From NCBI GenBank assembly GCA_009823505.1, contig VZQC01013287.1:3020232-3084231 (forward strand): DNA of 64,000 nt, given 5' to 3'. The stretch's first letter is position 1. Each line of letters begins with the position of its first letter. The translations under genes and the position numbers were made by a program. This document shows positions 54,384-64,000 of this stretch, in pieces. Below the pieces are notes generated by a model that saw only the letters and a program-made list of their open reading frames with translations, had not been told where the DNA came from and did not search any database. This stretch comes from Rhizomys pruinosus. Lineage: Eukaryota > Chordata > Mammalia > Rodentia > Spalacidae.

Positions 54384-56231
54384 GCTTATCACACTAACTA
54401 GAAACATGTCATTTTTAAACCAGTTGCACCATTTATTTCCTAGGTTAATAAAGCAAGACAGCATAACTTAGTGATCAAAATCCTTTTTATTTCTATGAGA
54501 AAAAATTCAGATGTCTGAATCCTGCTCAATGCTTGGGATTTATTTATTTTTGACAACAGCGTGAGCTAGATGACTGCCATGGTTTTATTTAGCCTGGCTT
54601 GGCACTGGCTCCTCTTTACTCTGATCAAGCCTTTTAATTAAACTGATGACTATAATTCCTATGGAAATTAGTGTTTATGCTATTTTCCTGCTACAAAAGC
54701 ATTTCTCTAAAACTTATTTTTTTAAATCCCAGGAGCACAAATTGGAATTTTTTCTGCTTGAAATGTAATTAAAAACTCATTTGATTACAATATTTCTGGC
54801 TCTGTTTTACTTATTAAATTCCTGTAATCAGTTTTCTTTTATGAAGCTGCTGGGAAACGATCTCCAAAGCAACACATTTTTCTCTTCCTTGGCAGGTTCC
54901 CGAGCATTTGCTAAATTACATTCCTAGCACCTGCCCATGATTCGAATTACTCCACCAATTTATTCTTTAAAGCACTTAAGTTTATTTGGCTTAGCCCCAA
55001 ATAGCTTTCTCTCCTTTATCCTTCTTTTTTATTTTTCCTCTTGCTTCCTTTGTGTTGAATAAAATATTGGGGGTTGGGAGAAGTCTGTCTTAGAATTCTT
55101 CTTCCTCTCTGTCTCTTGTTCTCCTGACACAGAATTACCATGCCGAGGAGTATCATTTTCCTCTGAACAGGTGCTGGTTCTAGACAAAATAACAAAATCC
55201 CTTCTTGAGGAATTACTCTGACACTGTAAATTTGTTCCATAAATGCAGTTGGCTTTGAGAGTATGGAAATAGTAGAATATTAGTACAGAAAGGACTAGCT
55301 GAAAAACTAAACCCCAAGGTTCATGGTACTACCAGCAAAGTGCCATCCCATCAACAAGAGAATTGTTTCAAAGATATGGCTGTTGCTGAAGGCTAGTCAT
55401 AAGCAAGTAACTCCTGTTGGGTTCTGTGAGAGTAATTCTTTCCTTATGTAGACATAGAGAGGGGAACAGCATCTGCCAGTCACTCTCCATGTCACAGAAG
55501 GACTTAAAGATGGCTGCATCAGCCACAGGATGCCCAACTCCTCCATGGCATGCCTGTTTGTGACCATCTGTCCACTATTTAAATGCACCAATAACCAAGA
55601 AGCATAATACCTCCAAGGCCATCAAATTTATTCTGGCTTCTGATTTCACAATATTGTTCCTTCTGCTGAGCCGAAGTTTATGTTCCTGTAATGTATCCTT
55701 GGCAGTCTAATCCTTGGGTGCTCTCCCTGTGAACTCTTCTCAAGTCGTTCTACAGAAGCCCAAGATGGGATGCACAGCCTGTATCTTAGGGCAACCTTAT
55801 TGATACCCCTAGTGCTCTAGGCCCCTCTGGGAATTGGCCCATCAGGAGCACCTGGGATCCTCTCTCCACCAGGCGACACAGCCTTGAACCTAGTTGTTCA
55901 GGAACCCAAGAGATCACCTTCCTGGGTCTGGAATTCATTCACACTCTGTCACTGATCCTCTTATGACTATCGTGTATAATTTATTCTATATTTTATGTGC
56001 GTCTGTGAAAAGTAACATACTCACAGAGCTCAAGGGATGCACAAGGTACAGAAGGTGTACTATAAAATTGCCCTTCTAGCTTCACCCCAACCTTTGAGTT
56101 TTCATCCCAAGAGACAATAGACGTTACCAGGTGGGATTTTTTTTGCATGTCCTTCAAGAAATTTTCCCCTAAGTAAATTAGAAATGAGATTTTCTTACAT
56201 TTTTATGGCTACCTAGTACTCCATTGCTTTC
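53323..56231. other. Single-copy intronic DNA, about 2.9 kb
   Basis: No SINE, LINE or LTR recognised except a (TC)n run at 54353-54384. I looked on the minus strand for the penultimate Pde11a exon and did not see it. Confidence 0.45.
54353..54384. repeat. (TC)n microsatellite
   Basis: Short CT dinucleotide run with one interruption. Confidence 0.95.
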
Positions 56232-56248
56232 AAAATTTATTAAATCAG

Positions 56249-56462
56249 GGTTTGAGAGATGGCTCTAAGAGCACTGGCTGCTCTTAGAGGACCCAAGTTC
56301 GGTTCCCAGCACCCACACGGCAGCTAACAACCATCCATAACTCCAGGTCCAGGGGATCCAATGCCCTCTTCTGACCTCCATAGGCTTTGTACAACATGGG
56401 CACACTTATACACATTCAGGCAGCACATTTATAAATAATAATATAAATAAAAACAGTGAATA
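56249..56462 (+). repeat. B3 SINE
   Basis: Sense B3 (GAGAGATGGCTCTAAGAGCA to the AATATAAATAAAAACAG tail) between nearly identical repeats AAAATTTATTAAATCAG and AAAATTTACTAAATCAG (56232-56248 and 56463-56479). Confidence 0.9.
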
Positions 56463-56479
56463 AAAATTTACTAAATCAG

Positions 56480-57492
56480 TTCCCTGTTGGTAATGGAAAT
56501 TAAGTGCTGTTTATATTTGGACATTCTAAGTAATGGTGTAATGGATATCCTTGAACATAGTCAGTTTGTAGTTTGATGTATATCAGAAGGTCAAATTATA
56601 GAACTAGTTTTCTGGGTCAAAGAGCATGTGAACTTTGCATTTTGATAGATTTTTACTAAACCAATACAAATAAACAGTGTATAAGACACGGAGGATGAGG
56701 CTTATAGTAACCTAACAAGAGAATGTAAACATAGAATTTGTAGTTACTATTTATCTCAAGGCCTTGGAAAGAGTGTGAGGGGGAATAAAGCTGGCACCTG
56801 GCCCCCTCCTCCCTCTACTCCAGATGCTGATGAGTCCATGGGGCACTTGATCTCACCTGAGCATCCCAGACATGATGCTTTAGAAGGTTTTGATTTCATC
56901 CCCCCCTGAAACTTCCCACATGATGGCTCCACTTCAATCTCCTGCTGCCAATTGGCCATTCACAAGGGTCTGAGTTGGCCATTCTGGGTATCACCTAGAA
57001 CGTTGATCTTATTATCACATGTTTATGGAATTCTTACTCTATGTCAGACTGTACTAAGTGTTTCATGTACATTGACAGTAAACTTTAAGAACCTTATGAA
57101 GTCCATATTATTATCATCCTTGTTGCTGTTGTTTTATCATGGGGAAACCAGGGTTTAAGTTAAAGGACTCATTCATGGCCACTCAGTGGCTAATGGAAAA
57201 ACTGACCTGCTACTGCAGTCAGTGTCTCAACACTAGTATTATTGATATTTGGGGCCAGATAATTATTTGCCATGAGGCTGCTTTTATACATTGTAGGATG
57301 TTGTGGAAGGTAGTAACAGTAACACCTCCACCACACACATGCACACACACACACACACCTTTTCCACCTGAGTAGTAACCTGAAAGATCTCAAATATAAA
57401 ATAAAATAAAATAAAATATAGTCAAATGTCTCCTGGTCAGCAGACTTATCCCAGCCCAGAACCATAGCTGTAACCATCCTCAGCTTCACCAC
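56480..57492. other. Single-copy intronic DNA
   Basis: No interspersed repeat recognised. It contains a short (CA)n at about 57337-57358 and (AAAAT)n at about 57395-57418. Confidence 0.45.
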
Positions 57493-57508
57493 AGAAATAA
57501 AAGGAAGA

Positions 57509-57650
57509 GCTGGGCGTGGTGGCGCACGCCTTTAATCCTAGCACTCGGGAGGCAGAGGCAGGCGGATCTTTGTGAGTTCAAGGCCAGCCTGGTCTACAGA
57601 GTGAGTTCCAGGACAGCTGGGGGCTACAAGGAGACCCTGTCTCGAAAAGA

Positions 57651-57713
<63 letters not shown>
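57509..57713 (+). repeat. B1 SINE, young, with 61-base poly(A) tail
   Basis: A near-consensus B1 ends in an uninterrupted A run at 57653-57713. A perfect 16-bp target-site duplication AGAAATAAAAGGAAGA flanks it (57493-57508 and 57713-57728, overlapping the tail by one A). Low divergence and a long pure tail mean recent insertion. Confidence 0.95.
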
Positions 57714-57715
<2 letters not shown>

Positions 57716-57728
57716 AATAAAAGGAAGA

Positions 57729-58585
57729 ATAAATGAAGCCAGCAATGTGGTATGAGCCCTGATAGTATCTTTGCTAGCAGAAAAGGGAAGATTTCCTCCT
57801 TGAGCCAGATACACACCCCCACTTCCTATTTCTAATGACTTTAAGAAACAGAGATAAGGAACATCCATATAAGGGACAGTCAGTGTACTGGACTAGGGCT
57901 AGAGGTTTGAAGCCATTAACATACAGCTTCATAGCAGTTCCATGCCATCTCTTGATAGCTAAGGAAACCTGAGGTTCAACAGAGTTAAGATGACTTGCCT
58001 GTGCTCACACAGTGAGGGTCAGAGCCTTGATTTTTGCTGAAGTCTTTCTGGTTTAAAGTACTGTATGGATGTTCCCTCCTACAGAATGAGGCATCCTCAG
58101 TCCCACGTTCTCGACGTTCTGTGGAAACGCTACTGTTTCCTCCTTTTATGCATGCTTGGAGTATTTTGTCTATCTTTTCAGTCATATTTTTCATACTAAA
58201 AATGTTTTTATATTTTATTTTTCATACTTTAAAGATGTGGTCTTTTGAATTGTTTTTACAATTTTTGCACATAATCTAGTTTTTAAAGACTTTATATCAT
58301 TGGTTTTAAGAAATTTGGCCCTGATGTTACTAGATATAGTTTCCTTCGTGTTTCTTTTGCTTGGAGTCTAGTTTTTACCAAAAGTTGAAAAATTTCTATA
58401 GTTCTTTTTCCAGCTAATGTTTTTCTTGAAAACGTGTTTGAATTTTTGTGATTTTAATACAATATAATTTGATGGTATTTAGACTCCCTCCCTATCCCCA
58501 CCTCCCCTGTATTTCCCCCTGCCCAATTTAATGCAATATATATTTAATGCAATATACATATTGAATGTAATGTATATTACAGCCA
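57729..58585. other. Single-copy intronic DNA
   Basis: No recognised repeat or exon. Confidence 0.4.
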
Positions 58586-58612
58586 TATCTATCTATCATC
58601 TATCTATCTATC

Positions 58613-58655
<43 letters not shown>

Positions 58656-58672
58656 AATCATCTATCTATCTA
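58586..58672. repeat. (ATCT)n microsatellite
   Basis: CTAT tetranucleotides with a few ATC interruptions. Confidence 0.97.
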
Positions 58673-58979
58673 TAGAGTCTAATTTGTGTTCCCAAGTGTC
58701 AGTGTGGGTTCATCCACTGGAGTCTAGTTAACCCAACAAGAATCCCATACTTGAAAGAGACCATCTCTGCCCCTCCCAGCAGCCATCTGTTGCCACAGTC
58801 TCCTTAGGTGGGGTTGGAGCTTCTCACCCATTTCTTCATGTTTATGCTGTCTTCAAGTATTTATAATACCTACCCTTTCTCTCCAGGACTCCAATATGTG
58901 GAACCACTTTGTGGTGTCCTGTAGCTCAATGGCCATTTCTTGGCAGTCTGTCTTATAGTGAAATGGCATTTTAGATGAT

Positions 58980-59345
58980 GTAATGGCTAATTTTCATTGT
59001 TACCTAGACTGGATTTGGAATCATCTAGGAGATACACATGTAGGTGTGTCTGTTGAGTGTTCCCAGAAAGATTTAACTGAAGAGGAAAGGGCTGCCCTGA
59101 ATGTGAGCGGCACCAATGGGCTGAAGAAAGGGAACAGAGTAAATCGAGGTAGCTGGGAACCACGTTTTACTCTCTGTGCTTCCTGCCTGTGGACGTAATG
59201 GGAGCAGACACCTCAACTCCCACTGTCATGCCTTCCCCAGCATAACGGGTAGTGTCTCTTCAAACTGTGAGCCAAAAGGTGCCTTTCTTTCCTTAAGTTG
59301 CTTTTGTCAGATATTTTGCCCCACCAACAAGAAACATAATTAATA
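58980..59345 (+). repeat. Probable ancient LTR (MLT/MaLR-like)
   Basis: TAATGGCTAATTTTCATTGT at the start, ACTGTGAGCCAAAAGGTGCC in the middle and ACATAATTAATACAG at the end follow the layout of old mammalian LTRs. The family is not certain. Confidence 0.4.
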
Positions 59346-59378
59346 CAGATGGTTTAAATTGCTGCAGCTTTGAGCTTT

Positions 59379-59417
59379 TTTTCTTTTCTTTCTTTTCTTT
59401 TTTTTTTTTTTTTTTTT
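59379..59417. repeat. T-rich tract
   Basis: TTTTC units grade into a pure T run. It could be the tail of an unrecognised antisense retroposon. Confidence 0.8.
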
Positions 59418-59628
59418 AAATAATCTGAAAAATGCACATCAAGGAAGGAAAGGTTTACTCTGTCACGTTTTGAGGGGATATACTGTATTATGGCAGGTAA
59501 GGTGTGTGGTGAGAATGCCACGCCGTGGTATCTGCAGTCAGGAAAGCAGAGGGAGATGAATGTGGGTGTTCAGCTTGGTTTACTTTTTATTCAGTTTGGG
59601 ACCCAGTGTATGGGACAGTGCTGCCCAT

Positions 59629-60626
59629 NNNNNNNNNNNNNNNNNNNNNNNNNNNNNNNNNNNNNNNNNNNNNNNNNNNNNNNNNNNNNNNNNNNNNNNN
59701 NNNNNNNNNNNNNNNNNNNNNNNNNNNNNNNNNNNNNNNNNNNNNNNNNNNNNNNNNNNNNNNNNNNNNNNNNNNNNNNNNNNNNNNNNNNNNNNNNNNN
59801 NNNNNNNNNNNNNNNNNNNNNNNNNNNNNNNNNNNNNNNNNNNNNNNNNNNNNNNNNNNNNNNNNNNNNNNNNNNNNNNNNNNNNNNNNNNNNNNNNNNN
59901 NNNNNNNNNNNNNNNNNNNNNNNNNNNNNNNNNNNNNNNNNNNNNNNNNNNNNNNNNNNNNNNNNNNNNNNNNNNNNNNNNNNNNNNNNNNNNNNNNNNN
60001 NNNNNNNNNNNNNNNNNNNNNNNNNNNNNNNNNNNNNNNNNNNNNNNNNNNNNNNNNNNNNNNNNNNNNNNNNNNNNNNNNNNNNNNNNNNNNNNNNNNN
60101 NNNNNNNNNNNNNNNNNNNNNNNNNNNNNNNNNNNNNNNNNNNNNNNNNNNNNNNNNNNNNNNNNNNNNNNNNNNNNNNNNNNNNNNNNNNNNNNNNNNN
60201 NNNNNNNNNNNNNNNNNNNNNNNNNNNNNNNNNNNNNNNNNNNNNNNNNNNNNNNNNNNNNNNNNNNNNNNNNNNNNNNNNNNNNNNNNNNNNNNNNNNN
60301 NNNNNNNNNNNNNNNNNNNNNNNNNNNNNNNNNNNNNNNNNNNNNNNNNNNNNNNNNNNNNNNNNNNNNNNNNNNNNNNNNNNNNNNNNNNNNNNNNNNN
60401 NNNNNNNNNNNNNNNNNNNNNNNNNNNNNNNNNNNNNNNNNNNNNNNNNNNNNNNNNNNNNNNNNNNNNNNNNNNNNNNNNNNNNNNNNNNNNNNNNNNN
60501 NNNNNNNNNNNNNNNNNNNNNNNNNNNNNNNNNNNNNNNNNNNNNNNNNNNNNNNNNNNNNNNNNNNNNNNNNNNNNNNNNNNNNNNNNNNNNNNNNNNN
60601 NNNNNNNNNNNNNNNNNNNNNNNNNN
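59629..60626. other. Assembly gap (998 N)
   Basis: Unresolved bases. Every frame that spans it is an artefact. Confidence 0.99.
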
Positions 60627-60761
60627 ATTCAGGGAGGGTCTTGCTGCCTCATCAGACCTCTGTGGAAACACCTTCACAGACACAGACCTGTGTCTCCTTG
60701 GTAGTTCCAAATTCCCCCAAACTGGCAATCAAGATCAGCCATCATAAAATGGCTGGATAAT

Positions 60762-61337
60762 AGATTTTCTTTTAAATACAAGGTCTTATAATGTAGCCCT
60801 GGCTGGCCTGGAACTTGCTATATATGTGGAGACCAGGCTAGCCTAGAACTTGCTATGTGTGAAGACCAGGCTATCCTTGAACTGGCTATGTATGTGAAGA
60901 CCAGGCTAGCCCTGAACTTGCTTTGTATGTGAAGACCAGGCTAGCCTTGAACTTGCTATGTATGTGAAGACCAGGCTAGCCTTGAACTTGCTATTGTATG
61001 TGAAGACCAGGCTAACCTTGAACTGGCTATGTATGTGAAGACCAGGCTAGCCTGGAACTTGCTATGTATGTGGAGACCAGGCTAGCCTTGAACTTGCTAT
61101 GTATGTGAAGACCAGGCTAGCCTAGAACTTGCTATGCATGTGAAGACCAGGCTATCCTTGAACTTGCTATGTATGTGAAGACAAGGCTAGCCCTGAACTT
61201 GCTTTGTATGTGAAGACCAGGCTAGCCTTGAACTTGCTATGTATGTGAAGACCAGGCTAGCCTTGAACTGGAGGCATTTCTACTCCCTCTGCCTCCTGAA
61301 TGCTTGGATTAAAGGTTTGTGCTGCCACACCTGGTAG
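60762..61337 (-). repeat. B1 SINE expanded into a 35-bp minisatellite
   Basis: The flanks are the two ends of an antisense B1 (ATAATGTAGCCCTGGCTGGCC on the left, CTCCTGAATGCTTGGATTAAAGG on the right). Between them a B1 core unit, GACCAGGCTAGCCTTGAACT plus TGCTATGTATGTGAA, repeats about 13 times with period 35 from 60831 to 61284. Units 2-5 recur in the same variant order at units 10-13, so a multi-unit block was itself duplicated. Confidence 0.93.
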
Positions 61338-61885
61338 GTAAGATTTCTTTTCTCTAACTTCTTCAAACATTTCTGTTTTATTCTGCAGTGTAGTCTGGTG
61401 TCAATGGGGAATGTTTTTTCCTCCCTTCAAGCCCTGCAAGGTGAGTCCAGAATGGTCTATACTTCAGGGCTAGTGTGGCTTCATTCTTGAGTAATATCCT
61501 CCCAGAACTGTACATAGTACTCCATGTTTCAAGATTTTCCTCTGGCACACTGATTGGTAGGAACATGAACTGTTCTCCAGCCTCTGGGATCTCCGACGTT
61601 GCTCAACTTTGTCTTTTGGCTGAGTGTCGTTCAGACTCAGGGGTGTCCTCACACCAATGTGGTGAATAGCATCATGAAGCTGAAGATGGAACATTCTTTT
61701 CCTGAATCACTTTCTTCCTGGGCACTTCTCCCTGGAGACTATAATTTCCTTGGCTTCCTCAGACTCCTAGTTCTGCCCCTTCAACTCAGTAACATGGTGG
61801 GCTCTGCCTGGATTCCCTCTCCCTGTGTTATGGCTTCCTTCTAATCAGTAGCATGGCTCAGTTCATTTGTTCCCTTCAAAACCAG
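61338..61885. other. Single-copy DNA, no feature seen
   Basis: No recognised repeat. Frames at 61475-61844 are unsupported. Confidence 0.4.
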
Positions 61886-62222
61886 ATTGTGGGGGCTGGA
61901 GACGTGGCTCGGCAGGGTTTATTTTGTCATAGACCTGAGCATCCCATTCCCCTATTTTCTGCTTCCTGATTGAAGACATAATACATCAATTAGCCATGTT
62001 CCCACAACCATGCCTTCCCTGCCACTGGCTATTCCTGCAGAGGACCTGGGTCTGATTCCCAGCACTGACATGGCAGATAATAATCTTCCATAACTCCAGT
62101 TCCAGGGGATCTGATGCCCGTTTCTGACCTCCAAGGACATTGCATGACACAGGGGCATTTACATGCACACAGGCAATACACTCATATACATAAAATAAAA
62201 ATAATAAAAATCTTCTAATAAA
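61886..62222 (+). repeat. B3 SINE split by about 105 bases
   Basis: A B3 head (GGGGGCTGGAGACGTGGCTC) is interrupted at about 61914 and resumes at about 62020 (CTGGCTATTCCTGCAGAGGA), running to an AATAAAAATAATAAAAATC tail. The first ~68 inserted bases resemble 63597-63667 (GGTTTATTTTGTCATAGACC in both). Confidence 0.75.
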
Positions 62223-62999
62223 ATACGGAAGAACACGGAGATAGGGTGTGGCGGGTGTGCGGAGAAACAAACCGACTATGAGCGATCTAAGCTATCGTAG
62301 CGGAGTGAGCTAGCGAGGAGCTATCGATCGAGCGTAGCTACGCTATCGATTAGCTAGCTGGCGCGCTAGCGCGCGATCTATTAGCTATGCGATCGAGCTA
62401 GCGAGCACTCTATCTATCGAGGAGCTAAGCGCTCGACCATCCTCGAGCTAGCTAGCGAGTCGAGCAGTATCGAGCAATCGCTCTAGCTACTCCTCTAGCG
62501 ATGCGCCCGAGCATCGAGCTAGCTATCGAGCAAGCAGCTAGCTAGCTAGCTAGCTAGCGAGCGTATCTAGAAGCAGCGAGCGAGCTAGTCGATCTATCGA
62601 GAAGCGAGCGAATCTCTCAGCTATCTAGTCCAGCGCGTCGAGCGAGCTAGCGATCAATCAGCGAGCGAGAGCTAGCGATATGAGCGATCGATGTGGCAGC
62701 TATCGATCATCGATCAATCATGCTAGTATATATCTTATCATCTCTCTATCAAGCATCATCTATCTATCGATCATGTCTAGCTAGCCAAGATCGATCTAGC
62801 CTATTCTAGATCTATCATCTATCTTCAATATCTAATCTATCTATCAAAATCTATCTAATATAATATCTACTATCTGATCTATCTATCATCTATCATTATT
62901 ACATCTATCTATCTCATCTATCTAGTCACTATCATCCTAGTCGATCTATCATCATCTATCTATCTATCTATCTATCTATACTATCTCTCTATCTCCATC
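62223..62999. repeat. Degenerate tetranucleotide block, CpG-rich then ATCT-rich
   Basis: 62223-62700 is built from words such as AGCTAGCG, GATCGAGC and TATCGA with very frequent CG, unlike mammalian bulk DNA. 62700-62999 changes into imperfect ATCT repeats. It most likely represents a badly called (ATCT/GCTA)n microsatellite. Confidence 0.75.
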
Positions 63000-63124
63000 T
63001 CTTGCGTTCTCCCTCTCCCCTCTCTCCTTCCCTTTTTTCTACCTGTTACTCCACCCTGATCAGCTTTTAAGCTTTGGAATCCCTTGTTATTTTGTTTAAA
63101 CAGCTCTGTCTTGCAAAATGCTAT

Positions 63125-63450
63125 AGTCTGGATGGTAAAGGCACATGTGTTACAGGCTTGGTCTCCAGGGTACTTCTACTGGGAAGTGGCAGAACCCTTG
63201 GAGGGAGGGACCATGGGAGTCCCTCCCTGGAATGGGACTGTGACCCTGACCCCTTCTTCTTCCTTTTGCTTCACAGCCATGAGATGATAGTTTGCTCTGC
63301 AGTGTGCTTCTACCATCTAGCATCCTCATCAGAGACCCAAAGCAACCTCATCAGAGACCCAAAGCAATGGTCAACCCAGTTATGGTCAGGAGTCTCCAAA
63401 ACTGTAAGCCACCCCCCCAAAAAATCCCCCTTTCTCTAAGTGTTGCTTGA
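63125..63450 (+). repeat. Probable ancient MaLR-type LTR
   Basis: TATAGTCTGGATG near the start, CCATGAGATGATAGTTTGC in the middle and TCTCCAAAACTGTAAGCC near the end match the usual order of old MaLR LTRs. A 22-bp unit (CCTCATCAGAGACCCAAAGC plus AA) is tandemly doubled at 63324-63367. Confidence 0.5.
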
Positions 63451-63821
63451 ATCTTCTCATTATTATGGAGCAAAATTTTATTGCCTTTTATACCTGGTAA
63501 TTCTTGATTGGATGTTGGTCATTATGGATTTGATGTATGTATCAATTACTTTTCTTGTCACAACAAAAACTCAAAGAAAGAAACTCAAGTAAACAGGGTT
63601 TATTTTGTCATAGACCTGAGCACCCCATTTCCCTATTTTCTGCTTTTCCTGAATTGAAGGACCATAATTAAATAAATAAGACCTGGTAACAAAACCCTGC
63701 CAACTGAACACGCCATGGTGGCTGGTTCTTTGATGTGGTAATGGAAAGTTGATTAACATTCCTGCCATCCCATGAGCTCAGAAAGAGAGAAGAAGATGGA
63801 AGAAGTGAATGAAGGAAGGAC

Positions 63822-63873
63822 TTCCTTCCTTCCTTCCTTCCTTCCTTCCTTCCTTCCTTCCTTCCTTCTTTCC

Positions 63874-63969
<96 letters not shown>

Positions 63970-63976
63970 TTTCTTT
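63822..63976. repeat. (TTCC)n-(TTTC)n microsatellite
   Basis: About 12 CTTC units are followed by about 26 TTTC units. Frames across it are artefacts. Confidence 0.98.
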
Positions 63977-64000
63977 CTTCTCTATTATAGCAACCTCAGG

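Noticed and set aside
59490..60760. Four frames of about 382-411 codons
   Set aside because: They consist of Ns from the assembly gap.
60762..61337. CRISPR-like regular spacing
   Set aside because: The 35-bp units are directly abutting and derive from B1, with no spacers, cas genes or prokaryotic context.
63772..63990. Frame of alternating Phe-Leu-Ser residues
   Set aside because: Pure TTCC/TTTC microsatellite translation.

Overview
This is nuclear DNA from a muroid rodent, probably a cricetid. It is packed with B1, B3, ID and B4-type SINEs, rodent LINE-1 and several endogenous retroviruses (ERVs). Only two host genes are recognisable. One is the intact, intronless ciliary gene Ttc30a/Ift70 (minus strand, 9475-7481), with an RFX-type X-box just upstream of its ATG. 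The other is the last coding exon of Pde11a (minus strand, 48902-48732), followed by a long, repeat-poor stretch read here as its 3' UTR, ending near 43.87 kb. As I recall the human map, TTC30A and PDE11A lie side by side in the same orientation at 2q31, so the window looks syntenic.

Layout. 1-3370: a B3 fragment, the 3' end of an ERV with its LTR, and two L1 fragments. 3371-7480: mostly single-copy DNA with B3 SINEs and the Ttc30a 3' flank. 7481-9515: Ttc30a. 9757-9980: inverted L1 interrupted by a B1. 9981-18510: an error-rich block that repeats what follows and appears to be an assembly insertion. 18511-27553: a nested stack of L1, two B1, an env-only ERVK remnant, an antisense L1 and an ERVL-like provirus. 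27554-28723: no recognised feature. 28724-34471: ERV-1, a young provirus. 34472-36312: single-copy DNA plus one B1. 36313-42022: ERV-2, an older provirus with different LTRs. 42023-43864: two SINEs and single-copy DNA. 43865-48902: Pde11a 3' UTR and terminal exon. 48903-64000: Pde11a intron or flank with SINEs, microsatellites, a B1-derived minisatellite, a 998-base gap and a strange CpG-rich tetranucleotide block.

Two stories stand out. First, one non-coding ERV internal module of about 3-4 kb occurs in ERV-1, in ERV-2, at the left edge and, antisense, in the error-rich block. It is attached to three unrelated LTRs (395, 274 and about 290 bp), as expected for a non-autonomous ERV lineage that swaps LTRs. 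Second, parts of the window are not trustworthy sequence. 9981-18510 is about 20% longer than its clean counterpart, begins with the same 26 bases that start the clean copy at 18511, and ends at a single N. 61.9-63.0 kb also looks corrupted. Nothing here encodes a complete mobile-element protein.
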